From Torymus aiolomorphi (Eukaryota; Arthropoda; Insecta; Hymenoptera; Torymidae), in the NCBI GenBank assembly GCA_036365515.1, contig CM070875.1, positions 91,218,128-91,282,127 on the forward strand: a DNA stretch of 64,000 bases, in the 5' to 3' direction. Both the position numbers and the translations under genes were made by a program. Of the stretch, positions 55,921-64,000 are shown one piece after another. The stretch's first letter is position 1, and the number at the start of each line of letters is the position of its first letter. Under the pieces are notes generated by a model, which worked only from the letters and a program-made list of their open reading frames with translations, searched no databases and was not told where the DNA came from.

Positions 55921-58900
55921 GAGATTAGATTAGATTAGATAATGTTTATTGCTGTTCATTGTGTTGAACAATAGAGACAAGATTTACAATTAGCGTTATT
56001 ACAAAGAGTGTTGTTACAAAGAGTTATTACAAATAGCGAAATATTACGAATATTACGAATAGTGAGTGGTTACGCAAAGTATACTGAAACTGCAAAAAAT
56101 AAAAAATAAAAAAAATAAAACTAAAAAAATAGAGCGCAAAAAATAAAAATAGAGCGCAAAATAAAAAGCAAAAGCATGACGATGGATGGAATGATCATGA
56201 CATAGATGGGGCATAGTTTTTGTGCGTTTTACGCATCGGAATTGAAGAGATGTTGATGAACACATGATTTGAAATGGGGAACAGAAATGATATTGCGGAT
56301 GTTTGATGGTAATGAATTCCAGAGATATGCAGAACTGATATGAAATGAGTTTTTCAGTGTCACGGTACTAAAGCTACGAATATCTAAGGGCTTATTTCAC
56401 CCCTGACTGGTCGAGTAGCAACTGCAAAATCAAAAAAGGCCAGTAGATAGGACGGCGTAGCTGTATTGAAGATTTTGCGTAGTAAATTCGCAGCAAAATA
56501 CTTCGCACGTGCAGTCGTAGTCAACCAGCCAAGCTCACGCCTGTAGCGAGTTATATGCTCCCTCCGTTTCAAGCCATAGATGTAACGGATACCTGAGTTG
56601 ACAAGTGTCTGAAGTCTGTCGTTGACATCCTTCGAGAGATTGTTGTATACAACGCAGCAGTAGTCAATCACCGGAAAAAGAAGCATTTGGATTAGGTGCT
56701 TACGCAGACGTAGGTTGGTGCTTTTTCTAAAATAATAGAGACGGTACATAAGAGCACGAACTCGGCGGCAAATATGCGCAATATGCTCATTCCAGTTGAG
56801 CTTAGAGTCAAGCACCACACCCAAATTGCGCAATGAAGATTCATAGAGGACAGGGGTGCAACCAATATCGATGAAGTTTCTGGTTACAGAGGGGAGAGAA
56901 TTGATATAGCGAGGAGAACCTATTACCATGGCTTCCGTCTTACCGACATTGAGCCGAAGTGCATTGCGAGTGGCCCAGCTCATGATGCGGTCTGCATTTG
57001 AGCTCATCTTAGCAGAAAAATTGTCGAGCTCCTCAAGAGGACAGCTGATATAGAGCTGAAGGTCATCAGCATACACGATGTGGGAAACATCATGATCAAG
57101 ACATAGGGTCAGATCGTTAACATAAATGGCAAAGAGCAATGGCCCCAACACAGAGCCCTGAGGTACTCCGGTATTCAGCTCCAGAAACGATGAAAAGTTG
57201 CCTTTGTTGTCAACGTCCGCTTGCTGACGACCAACCAAATACGACGCTATCCAATTGATTACTGATTTAGAGAAACCATGCTCGAGCAATTTCTGTAGGA
57301 GCTTGACGTGACAGACAGAGTCAAAAGCCTTACTAAAGTCAAATAGAAGAAGCAGAGTGACTCGTTTCCTATTTATTCCAAGCCTAATATCGTCAGTGAG
57401 CTTCAGTAGGGCTGTTTGAGTGCTGTGTCCAGATCGAAAACCAGTTTGAAGAGGATTGAGAAGAAGCCTAGATTCTAAGTAACAAGACATTTGCTGGTAT
57501 ACCAACCACTCAAGTGCTTTAGAGAGAAAACAAAGGAGAGATATTGGGCGAAAATCACTCAAGCTATTCGGGGTATTCACCTTGTTCAGGGCAATTACGG
57601 AAGATTTCTTCCATAGTTGCGGAAAGCATGCTTCGCGTAGAGTTTGGTTAAAAACTTTACAGATGATAGGCGCAAGAAAAGGTAGTGCAAGTAATATTAT
57701 ACGCTGCGGAATACCATCAGGTCCTCTAGCTTGTGTACTAAAGTGATTTACTGCATCACATATATCAGAGATTTGGAACTCCCTAAATGAGAAACACTCA
57801 GCGTTGTTTGATGGGGTCAGGGTACTGAGAAAGTCAGAAACAGAAGGAGTAGCCGGATCATAAGAAACGCTTCTAAAATGTGCATTGAGCTGATCGATGG
57901 AGAACAACGATGAAGTTGATTTTTTCGGTCCTGTGATGCCTAAATGCTGAACCTCACGCCAGATATCCTTCGGATTAGTCAGCGTTGATAATCGATGATG
58001 GTAATAGTTATTTCTGGCTTCCTCAATTGAAGAATGTGCTGAATCTCGAGCTTCTCGGTATAAATACAGATCATGTTCTGTACGAGACCTACGAAAACGC
58101 TTATACAAGCGATCTCTCTCTTTCATTAAGACACGATGTTCTGGCATAAACCATGGATGCCTGTTTTTTCCAGGAGTAACAGTTTTGACCGGGGCGAGAT
58201 TATTGATAGCTGTAGCCACGTGGGATTGCAGGACAGAGACACATTCATGAAGGGGAGCCGACTCAGCGACAGACCAATCCAAACCTCTCAGAAAGTCAAT
58301 AAGAGACTCAGCGCTAATGGCATTATAGTCACGATAGGTGAATGATGTTAATGAGGGTTTGGGGGTTTGAAGCGCAAGTGTAGCAGCGATAAGATCATGA
58401 CCGTTGATGAATGGTGACTCAGTCTTCGAGAAGTCTAATATGCGGTCTTGTTCATCTATTAAGCAGAGATCAAGCCAGGTGTCGGAGGTAAGTTTGTGGT
58501 GCGCACCGTACGGAACATTGTGGAGTCCATTTTCTGCAATAAACTTGCGAATGAAAACCGCATCATCAGATAAGGAGAGCTGGTCGGCATTAAAATCGCC
58601 AAGAATAATCTTAGTGCTGTAGTCATGCATGTAGGTAGTGATTTTGTCTATAAAATCAGTATCTCTAAGAAAAGGCGCGTGTGGTGGTCGATAGACTACA
58701 GCGACGAAAAATGGCGGATGACCATTGCCTGTTACTTCACAGAAGAGATATTCTGGCTTGCCTGGTTTACCAGTCCAGACACCATCTGATGAGCAGAGAA
58801 CAGTGGCAGAAATAGAGTTGTGGATGAAGAGCGCAACACCACCACCGTTCCTATTACGATCGCGCCGAAAAAGAATGTAGTCATGTAAGAAGACAATATT

Positions 58901-59050
58901 GCTATAATCTGCTACAGGATCAAGCCAGGTCTCAGTAACAGCTATTACATGGAAGAAGTTGTGAGTAGACAGATAGTGATTGATCATTCCCATGTGCGCT
59001 CGAATAGAGTTTGCATTAAAGTGGCATAGAGAGTGTGAATATGCATGCAA
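55921..59050 (-). mobile_element. Non-LTR retrotransposon (LINE), ORF2 plus 3' UTR
   Basis: The minus-strand element has an intact endonuclease-RT ORF, a ~460-bp 3' UTR and a tail (minus sense) AATAAACATTATCTAATCTAATCTAATCTC, i.e. an ATCTA repeat tail without poly(A), as in CR1/L2-like and related clades. No ORF1 is visible upstream, so it is probably 5'-truncated near 59,050-59,100. The target duplication was not found. Confidence 0.75.
56384..59050 (-). CDS. LINE ORF2: APE endonuclease plus reverse transcriptase
   Basis: 888 codons without a stop. N-terminal apurinic-like endonuclease: FNANSIRAH (~11-19), TETWL (39-43, catalytic Glu), GGGVALFI (69-76), VVYRPP (118-123), ILGDFNAD (149-156), NGHDLI (~216-221). 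Reverse transcriptase: GPDGIP (443), DFRPISLL (499), TGFRSGHSTQTALL (536), FDFSKAFDSV (570), GVPQGSVLGPLLF (628), YADD (660-663). A thumb and C-terminal region follow. It nicks target DNA and copies its own RNA at the nick. The frame opens from a TTG codon at the 5' boundary; the first in-frame ATG inside is HMGM at ~residue 20, so the true start is probably lost by truncation. Best placed among Jockey/CR1-like clades; the exact clade is undetermined. Confidence 0.9.
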   Translation of the reverse strand: MHAYSHSLCHFNANSIRAHMGMINHYLSTHNFFHVIAVTETWLDPVADYSNIVFLHDYILFRRDRNRNGGGVALFIHNSISATVLCSSDGVWTGKPGKPEYLFCEVTGNGHPPFFVAVVYRPPHAPFLRDTDFIDKITTYMHDYSTKIILGDFNADQLSLSDDAVFIRKFIAENGLHNVPYGAHHKLTSDTWLDLCLIDEQDRILDFSKTESPFINGHDLIAATLALQTPKPSLTSFTYRDYNAISAESLIDFLRGLDWSVAESAPLHECVSVLQSHVATAINNLAPVKTVTPGKNRHPWFMPEHRVLMKERDRLYKRFRRSRTEHDLYLYREARDSAHSSIEEARNNYYHHRLSTLTNPKDIWREVQHLGITGPKKSTSSLFSIDQLNAHFRSVSYDPATPSVSDFLSTLTPSNNAECFSFREFQISDICDAVNHFSTQARGPDGIPQRIILLALPFLAPIICKVFNQTLREACFPQLWKKSSVIALNKVNTPNSLSDFRPISLLCFLSKALEWLVYQQMSCYLESRLLLNPLQTGFRSGHSTQTALLKLTDDIRLGINRKRVTLLLLFDFSKAFDSVCHVKLLQKLLEHGFSKSVINWIASYLVGRQQADVDNKGNFSSFLELNTGVPQGSVLGPLLFAIYVNDLTLCLDHDVSHIVYADDLQLYISCPLEELDNFSAKMSSNADRIMSWATRNALRLNVGKTEAMVIGSPRYINSLPSVTRNFIDIGCTPVLYESSLRNLGVVLDSKLNWNEHIAHICRRVRALMYRLYYFRKSTNLRLRKHLIQMLLFPVIDYCCVVYNNLSKDVNDRLQTLVNSGIRYIYGLKRREHITRYRRELGWLTTTARAKYFAANLLRKIFNTATPSYLLAFFDFAVATRPVRGEISP

Positions 59051-59059
59051 ATTTCAAAT

Positions 59060-59598
59060 TATGTGTTTCAATTAAATTATAATATTTATTTGATATGTTG
59101 TGATTGTGCTAGCTAAAGCTAGCTTTTGTGAGCCTCGCCCTGTCGCGAAGTACACACGCTGTGTGGAAGTGCACGCGCGGGGATCTATCCCCGTTATATA
59201 TATATATATTATATATATATTATAGAGTTATATATATATATATATTATATAACCCGTTATATATCGCGTAAGCGAGTCGATTGTGAGTACGCAGCGCACT
59301 ACGTGCACCAGCGAAATTTTCGCGAGCCTCGCGTTGCAGTTAGTACGCACTTGGTGCGGAGGGCACGCGCGAGGATTAAGAGCGGCTTCGTGCAATGAGC
59401 CGATTGCGAGTTTTGCCGATGTTTCAGGCAGAAATTGAAGTAGTAAAGGGGTCTGTTAATTATTGCCATTCTGCGGAGGGGGAGAATCGCGCGCGTAAAG
59501 AGAATTTTCGGCGTACGTTCCTCCGTTCACACTGAGGCACGAGGGAAAAGTTGTGTTTTTCTTTTTGTTTGTTTGGCTCGTGGTATATAGTCGGGGCC
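59060..59598 (+). other. Gypsy leader (or internal LTR-like) segment
   Basis: Holds (TA)n runs near 59,195-59,265 and two related blocks, GTGAGCCTCGCCCTGTCGCG (59,128) and GCGAGCCTCGCGTTGCAGTTA (59,323), each followed by a GTGCACGCGCGGGGAT/GGGCACGCGCGAGGAT segment, so it is an imperfect ~195-bp duplication. No primer site is seen here, so I read it as leader rather than LTR. Confidence 0.4.
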
Positions 59599-61403
59599 AT
59601 GGCGTCATCGGCGCATGGACGTAGTATGCGGAAGCTTCGCCGAAATCCGGGTGTGAGGGCTTTAGACGCCGTAGTGACTCGACTGATCCCGCGATTATTA
59701 ATTGAATTATTGGATTTAGATGGATTGAACACGGAGGAGACGTTCGACGAACTCCGCGACCGCCGACTTCGTTTCGACATACGTAAAGATGACGCGACGT
59801 TGGACGTGCCGGTTTATCGCAAGGATTTTCGTGGCGAGAATTTGCCGGTCACAACGGCCGATTTATTAACGCACATGTCGCGCGAAGAACTCCAACCGCC
59901 GTGGTTGAGCGACACCGCGGCAACGAGGGCGGGAGTTAGTAGTCGCACGGAGAGGTGCGTGGAGAACGGGCCGAAATTGAGTGCGCCATCGCCGTATACC
60001 TCGGAGCGTGTGGCTCCGAGTGAACCAGCGGAGGCGATTGCGCCAGGTACGCCGCGCTGGCGTCGTCACGCGTGTGGAACGCACTTACTGCACTGCCACG
60101 TTTGTTTTTTCGTCATGAATATCGTGAAGCATATTCGCGAAGCGGAAACCACGTATTCGGAGAGGAGCGCGTCGGCATTAGCGAGGTTCGACGTGAGAAT
60201 CCACGGAACGGTTTGGCTCAGTCGCGCTCGGATTTAAATGTATCTGTCGACAATGTACCCGTTGCACATGCACCAGGGTTGCGTTTTAGTAGCGCGAGCA
60301 CGCCGACGGGTGGGCGCGACATAACACCGGAGAATTGGGAAGGAATCGTGAGGCGCGCGTTGTTTCAGACATCCGCGGAGGGGGCGCAGCAACCAACGGT
60401 GGTATCGCGTAGCGAGGCGACTCTCCCGCACCTGAGTATAAGGTACGATCGAGAGCCGCATAGAGAGACATCCGCGCATACGGCGCGTGAGGATTACGAG
60501 ACCGGATCCTCGAGCTCTGACAGCGACGATGATCGAGAAGTTGCAGCTAATGAACCGGGCGCCGCTTTCTGCGGAGTGCGCGGAGAGGGTAGCCATGGCA
60601 CGCGTCAGTCGGAGGCAGCATGGCCGGTAAATGCTGTTAAAGCGCTTAAGGATTGGCACATTTCCTTCTCGGGGGCGCCTTCGGCCGACGCCGAGGAATT
60701 TTTGGAGCGTTCGGCGGAGATGCAGCGCTATTACCGACTGCGCGACGTGGAAATCCTCGAAGCTATTCCGTGCGCATTAACGGACCGCGCGCTGCAATGG
60801 TTCCGATCAATCGTGCGCGAGGCCAGGACATTGCGCCAGTTCGAGAAGAGTTTCCGAGAACGATTCGTAAAGAGCATGGATCGTGAGGATGTGTACGAGG
60901 AATTGCGTAATCGCAAACGGACTCCAGAGGAGAGCGTGGCGAGTTATTTGGCCGATGTGAAATGCATCGTGGCGCGTTTCCGCGTGCCTCCCTCGACATC
61001 CAATCAACTCAGGATCGTTTTTCGGAATCTTCATCCGAAATTTCGCCACTATTTAGAGGGGAAGGATGTTAGGAGTTTCGAGGTACTGGGCGAGTTTGGA
61101 AGGGAGTTTGAAAATCGAAGGGAGTTGGATAATCGTTATGCTCAACCCCCACCGAAAAGTAAGGCGCATATACCGGTCGCGGCTTACAATCGGAAGAGTT
61201 CAGTAAACGCAGCGTCGGTTACGGAGAATGGGGAGTCAGGCGTGGTAAAATCAAGCAGGCGACAGACTAAATCGGCGAGGAAAGAGTCGGCAAGTAACGT
61301 GAATGACGTGGCAGGCGGAGTGAGAGTGGATGCATTCGAGCTGGTGAGCGGTTCGGAAAATCCGGGAAAGAGAGGTGCGACAGCAGCTGCAGGCGGGTGG
61401 TAG
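59599..61403 (+). pseudogene. gag: Gypsy gag, one frameshift
   Basis: Start at 59599, in the strong context GCCATGG. The first part (frame of 59,599) reads MASSAHGRSMRKL and TEETFDELRDRR; the second part (frame of 60,072) runs to 61,403. The switch falls between about 60,080 and 60,200. The capsid domain is in the second part: WHISFSGAPSADAEEFLE, ALQWFRSI, FEKSFRERF, ESVASYLADV, the Retrotrans_gag pattern. The C-terminus is basic (SSRRQTKSARKES) and lacks a CCHC knuckle. It would form the particle and bind the RNA genome. Confidence 0.8.
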
Positions 61404-61863
61404 TCAAAACCACCTCAACAGACTAGGCCGCCGACGCCGTCGCCGCCAGGATTGCGAGCAGATCGCAGAGATGGCGATGGAGAATTGGAATATAGTCGCG
61501 GTTAGATTCGGAGGTCGGAGATACCGAGCGTTGTTAGATTCAGGAGCGATGGTCTCGCTAGTAGGATCTGAAATCGCGGGGCAATGCAGAGAAAGATTGA
61601 GGCCCTCGTCGACTGTGGTGCGCGGTGTGAACGGGGAAACGCTGCGAGTGTTAGGAAAATTAGATTTGTTACTCGAAATTGACGGGCAGGTCAAGCCTCT
61701 GGAAGTAAGGGCAATCGAGGGGAAGGAGCATCAGATGATCCTCGAAATTGATTTTTGCAAATTATGGAAGTTGGAGATTAGGTTCGCGGAGAGAACGTGG
61801 CGCGTTGCGGATGGAGAGTTTAGAGAGTTCGCAGATCGCAATGCCGATGACGTGACCATTTAG
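61375..61863 (+). CDS. pol: Gypsy aspartic protease region
   Basis: The ORF overlaps the end of gag by 29 bp in another frame, consistent with either natural frameshifting or decay. It contains the retroviral-type aspartyl protease motif ALLDSGAMVSLVG (~53-65) and the second-half motif ILEIDFCKLWKLEI, where ILG is normal. It would cleave Gag-Pol. The frame ends at TAG 61,861-61,863 before RT begins. Confidence 0.8.
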   Translation: MRQQLQAGGSQNHLNRLGRRRRRRQDCEQIAEMAMENWNIVAVRFGGRRYRALLDSGAMVSLVGSEIAGQCRERLRPSSTVVRGVNGETLRVLGKLDLLLEIDGQVKPLEVRAIEGKEHQMILEIDFCKLWKLEIRFAERTWRVADGEFREFADRNADDVTI

Positions 61864-62009
61864 ATTGAGTGCACCGGCATTTCGCAGATCAGTGATTTTG
61901 AGAGAGAGCGCGTGCCGTGCTTGGTTGAGAGTATCGTGCCGCCGCCCTCCTCGACGCTCGGTCACACCGACTTAATCACGCACAGCATTCAAGTACAAGG
62001 CGCACGGCG

Positions 62010-62708
62010 GTGAGATGCACGCCGAGGCGCATGTCACCGAAGATGTTAGAAATTGCACAGGAAGAAGTACGGAAAATGCTGGCAGAAGGGGTGATCGAGC
62101 CGTCTACGAGTGAATGGTGTAGCGCGCTGGTAATTGTGAGGAAATCGAACGGAGGTCACCGGTTCTGTATTGATTCTCGCGAGATAAACAAGGTCACGTG
62201 GCCCGATGCATACCCGATGTCGAGTGTCGACTCAATCTTGGATAGGTTGCGCGATGCGCGATATATCAGCAAGATTGATCTGCGGCAGGCGTATTTTCAA
62301 GTGTTGCTCGAGGAGGAGAGCCGAAAATACACGGCGTTTACGGTGCAGGGGGCCGGGCTTTGGCAGTTTAAACGCCTCGCATTTGGTTTAAATAATGGGC
62401 CCGCGACGTTTTCGTGGTTAATTGATTCGCTTTTCGGATCTGAGTGTCAGCCCTACGTATTCGGATATTTAGACGATGCCATCGTGATAACGAAAACGTT
62501 CGAAGAACACTTGCAATGGCTCGAGTTTGTATTAAAAAAATTAGTTAATGCGGGGTTGGCAATCAGCTTTGAAAAGTCGGAATTTTGTTGCTCGCAGATC
62601 GCGCACCTCGGATATTTATTGGATAGTGAGGGTTTACGTCCAAATCCGGAACGCGTCGAACCGATACTTAAATATCCCGCGCCGAGTAATGTAAAACAGC
62701 TGCGTTGA
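62010..62708 (+). pseudogene. pol: Gypsy reverse transcriptase domain
   Basis: VIEPSTSEWCSALVIV, RFCIDSREIN, KIDLRQAYFQ, LAFGLNNGPATF, YLDDAIV (the catalytic YXDD) and HLGYLLDSEGLRPNPE are all present in order. TGA at 62,706-62,708 interrupts immediately before the FLGMVGWYSRFI motif of the connection region, which continues in the same frame. The TGA stands where related elements have Arg, consistent with CGA to TGA. Confidence 0.9.
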
Positions 62709-63444
62709 TTTCTGGGGATGGTGGGATGGTACTCACGCTTTATAGAACAGGAAAGCAAGGTTAAGGTGCCTCTCACCAAATTGCTAAGAAAACAACAGAA
62801 GTGGCTTTGGGGAAAGGAGGAGCAGCATGAGATCGAACGGTTGAAGGCGGCGTTGACAACTGCGCCAGTTCTCGCCAGGTCAGATTTCAGCCGCACCTTC
62901 ACTGTTCAAGCAGATGCGAGCTCACACGCGAACGGCGCGGTATTAACGCAGGATTTTACGGACGGGAAGCACTCGATTACATACGCTAGTCGCGTTTTGA
63001 ATTCTGCCGAAGTAAATTACAGTGACCGAGAAAGAGTGTCTCGCGCTGTTGTTCGCGATTAAAAAATTTAGGCCTTATCTCGAGGGGTATCGGTTGGTCG
63101 CGATAACGGATCATAGCGCGCTAACGTGGTTGCGAAATAAAAAGGAGCCGACAGGGAGACTCGCGCGCTGGGTACTGGAGATGCAGCAGTGGGATTTTGA
63201 TATAGTGCACAAGAAGGGTGCGCTAAATCATGTTCCAGACGCCCTCTCCAGGGAATTTGAGGACGAATGCAAGGTGGCGAGTTTTTCCTCGGTCACGGAT
63301 CCGTGGTACTCTAAGCGAATCGTGGAAATACGCGAGAAGCCGGGTAAGTTGCGAGTTGGCGGGTCGAAGACGGTCTCCTGTATAAATATACTCAGAATCG
63401 ACTGCTCGACCCAGTTACAAATAAAGAGGAGTGCTGGAGATTGA
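62709..63444 (+). pseudogene. pol: Gypsy RNase H region, frameshifted
   Basis: FLGMVGWYSRFI and PLTKLLRKQQKWLW, then FTVQADASSHANGAVL (first RNase H Asp). A frame change near 63,020 leads to EKECLALLFAIKKFRPYLEG, ITDHSALTWL and DALSREFED. A second frame change near 63,355 leads towards integrase. It would degrade the RNA template strand. Confidence 0.85.
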
Positions 63445-64000
63445 TGGTTCCAGTAAGTCATCGTGAGCGCGTGCTTAGCGACGCACATAGAGAGGCGTTG
63501 TCTGGCCATTTCAGGGTTGCGAAGACGTATGATCGAGTGGCCTGCGAGTACTACTGGCCCGGGGTGTGGTATGACGTGCACGACTATGTATGTAGCTGCA
63601 GCGAATGTCAGCGGTACAAGTCAGCGCAGTCTGCCCCTCAAGGACTGATGTGAAAGCGGGTAATTGAGAGACCCTGGGCGGTCGTCGCGGCCGATATTAT
63701 GGAACTGCCGCGAAGCAAAAATCAGTTTAAGTATCTGCTCGTATTTCAGGATCTGTTTACGCGATGGATCGAATTAAAACTGCTCCGCGCTGCGGACGCG
63801 AAGGCCGTCGCGAGGGCATTGGAGGAGTTGGTGTTGTTTCACTGGGAAACACCGGATTACTTTCTGACTGATAATGGGAAGGAGTTCGTCAATAAACATT
63901 TAGATAAAGTATTGATCGAGTATGGCATTAAACATGTGACGACTCCCCCTTATCATTCACAAAGTGATCCGGTGGAACGCACAAATCGCACGTTGAACAC
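63441..64000 (+). pseudogene. pol: Gypsy integrase, 5' part
   Basis: Zinc-binding HHCC part: H in DAHREALSGHFRVAKT, YYWPGVW and CSCSECQRYK. TGA at 63,651-63,653 then interrupts the frame. The catalytic core follows in the same frame: VVAADIMELP (first Asp), DLFTRWIEL, FLTDNGKEF (second Asp) and PYHSQSDPVERTNR (third acidic residue, E). The window ends inside the core domain. Confidence 0.85.

Larger units (their letters stand above)
59599..64000 (+). mobile_element. Ty3/gypsy retrotransposon body, decayed, runs off the window
   Basis: Order gag - protease - RT - RNase H - integrase, the Ty3/gypsy order. At least four frame changes (near 60,100; 61,390, possibly natural at gag/pro; 63,020; 63,355), a frame change near 62,010, and in-frame TGA codons at 62,706-62,708 and 63,651-63,653 show that it is inactive. 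No env region or 3' LTR is within the window. Confidence 0.85.

Noticed and set aside
59460..59780. 106-codon minus-strand ORF over the gypsy gag start
   Set aside because: Shadow of the gag coding strand; Ser/Arg-rich by composition.

Overview
The window is eukaryotic, from an arthropod and most likely an insect. It has AT-rich intergenic DNA, GT-AG introns, TATA/initiator promoters, fragments of insect-type host genes (myosin IX and the splicing factor SF3A3) and several insect transposon classes. The style of the repeats suggests a hymenopteran such as a parasitoid wasp; that is an inference and nothing here proves it. There is no bacterial operon, no CRISPR array, and I recognised no tRNA or rRNA gene. 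Most of the window is nested mobile DNA.

Layout. 1-2,340: AT microsatellites and degenerate direct repeats. 2,385-2,939: a small intronless gene with a TATA box and poly(A) signals, encoding an acidic proline-rich protein I do not recognise. 3,576-4,115: broken gene for a CXC cysteine-motif protein of a multicopy arthropod family. 5,300-8,460: fold-back elements and a ~285-bp tandem repeat that carries insertions. 8,465-45,779: a 37-kb segment bounded by GGGGATGC...GCATCCCC inverted ends and duplicated TTAA. Its two flanks rejoin into the uninterrupted ~285-bp repeat, so it looks like one insertion that grew by further nested insertion. Inside it lie a myosin IX fragment near the left end, an SF3A3 fragment near the right end, a 15.7-kb gag-only LTR retrotransposon with 4.5-5.0-kb LTRs (11,560-27,279), several fold-back elements, two satellite families, and a 9.6-kb element (31,797-41,414) whose inverted repeats are made of a ~175-bp satellite.

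46,076-49,180: (TA)n and a fold-back element interrupted by a precise TTAA-flanked insertion. 49,184-53,335: a candidate DNA transposon with short terminal inverted repeats and one four-exon gene. The ~843-codon reading frame is broken by a single in-frame TGA. It encodes an insect protein family with D...D...D residues arranged like an RNase-H-fold transposase, which I cannot place in a named superfamily. It is one of the two best candidates for an undescribed system, the other being the 37-kb TTAA segment.

53,340-55,300: GC-rich DNA, conserved hairpin cassettes and a LINE tail. 55,303-64,000: a Ty3/gypsy element (tRNA-Arg primer site, gag, protease, RT, RNase H, integrase) decayed by frameshifts and TGA codons and probably interrupted in its leader by a minus-strand LINE with an intact endonuclease-RT ORF. 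It runs off the right edge.

The genes do not form a pathway. They are independent mobile elements, host-gene fragments carried among them, and one possible small host gene.
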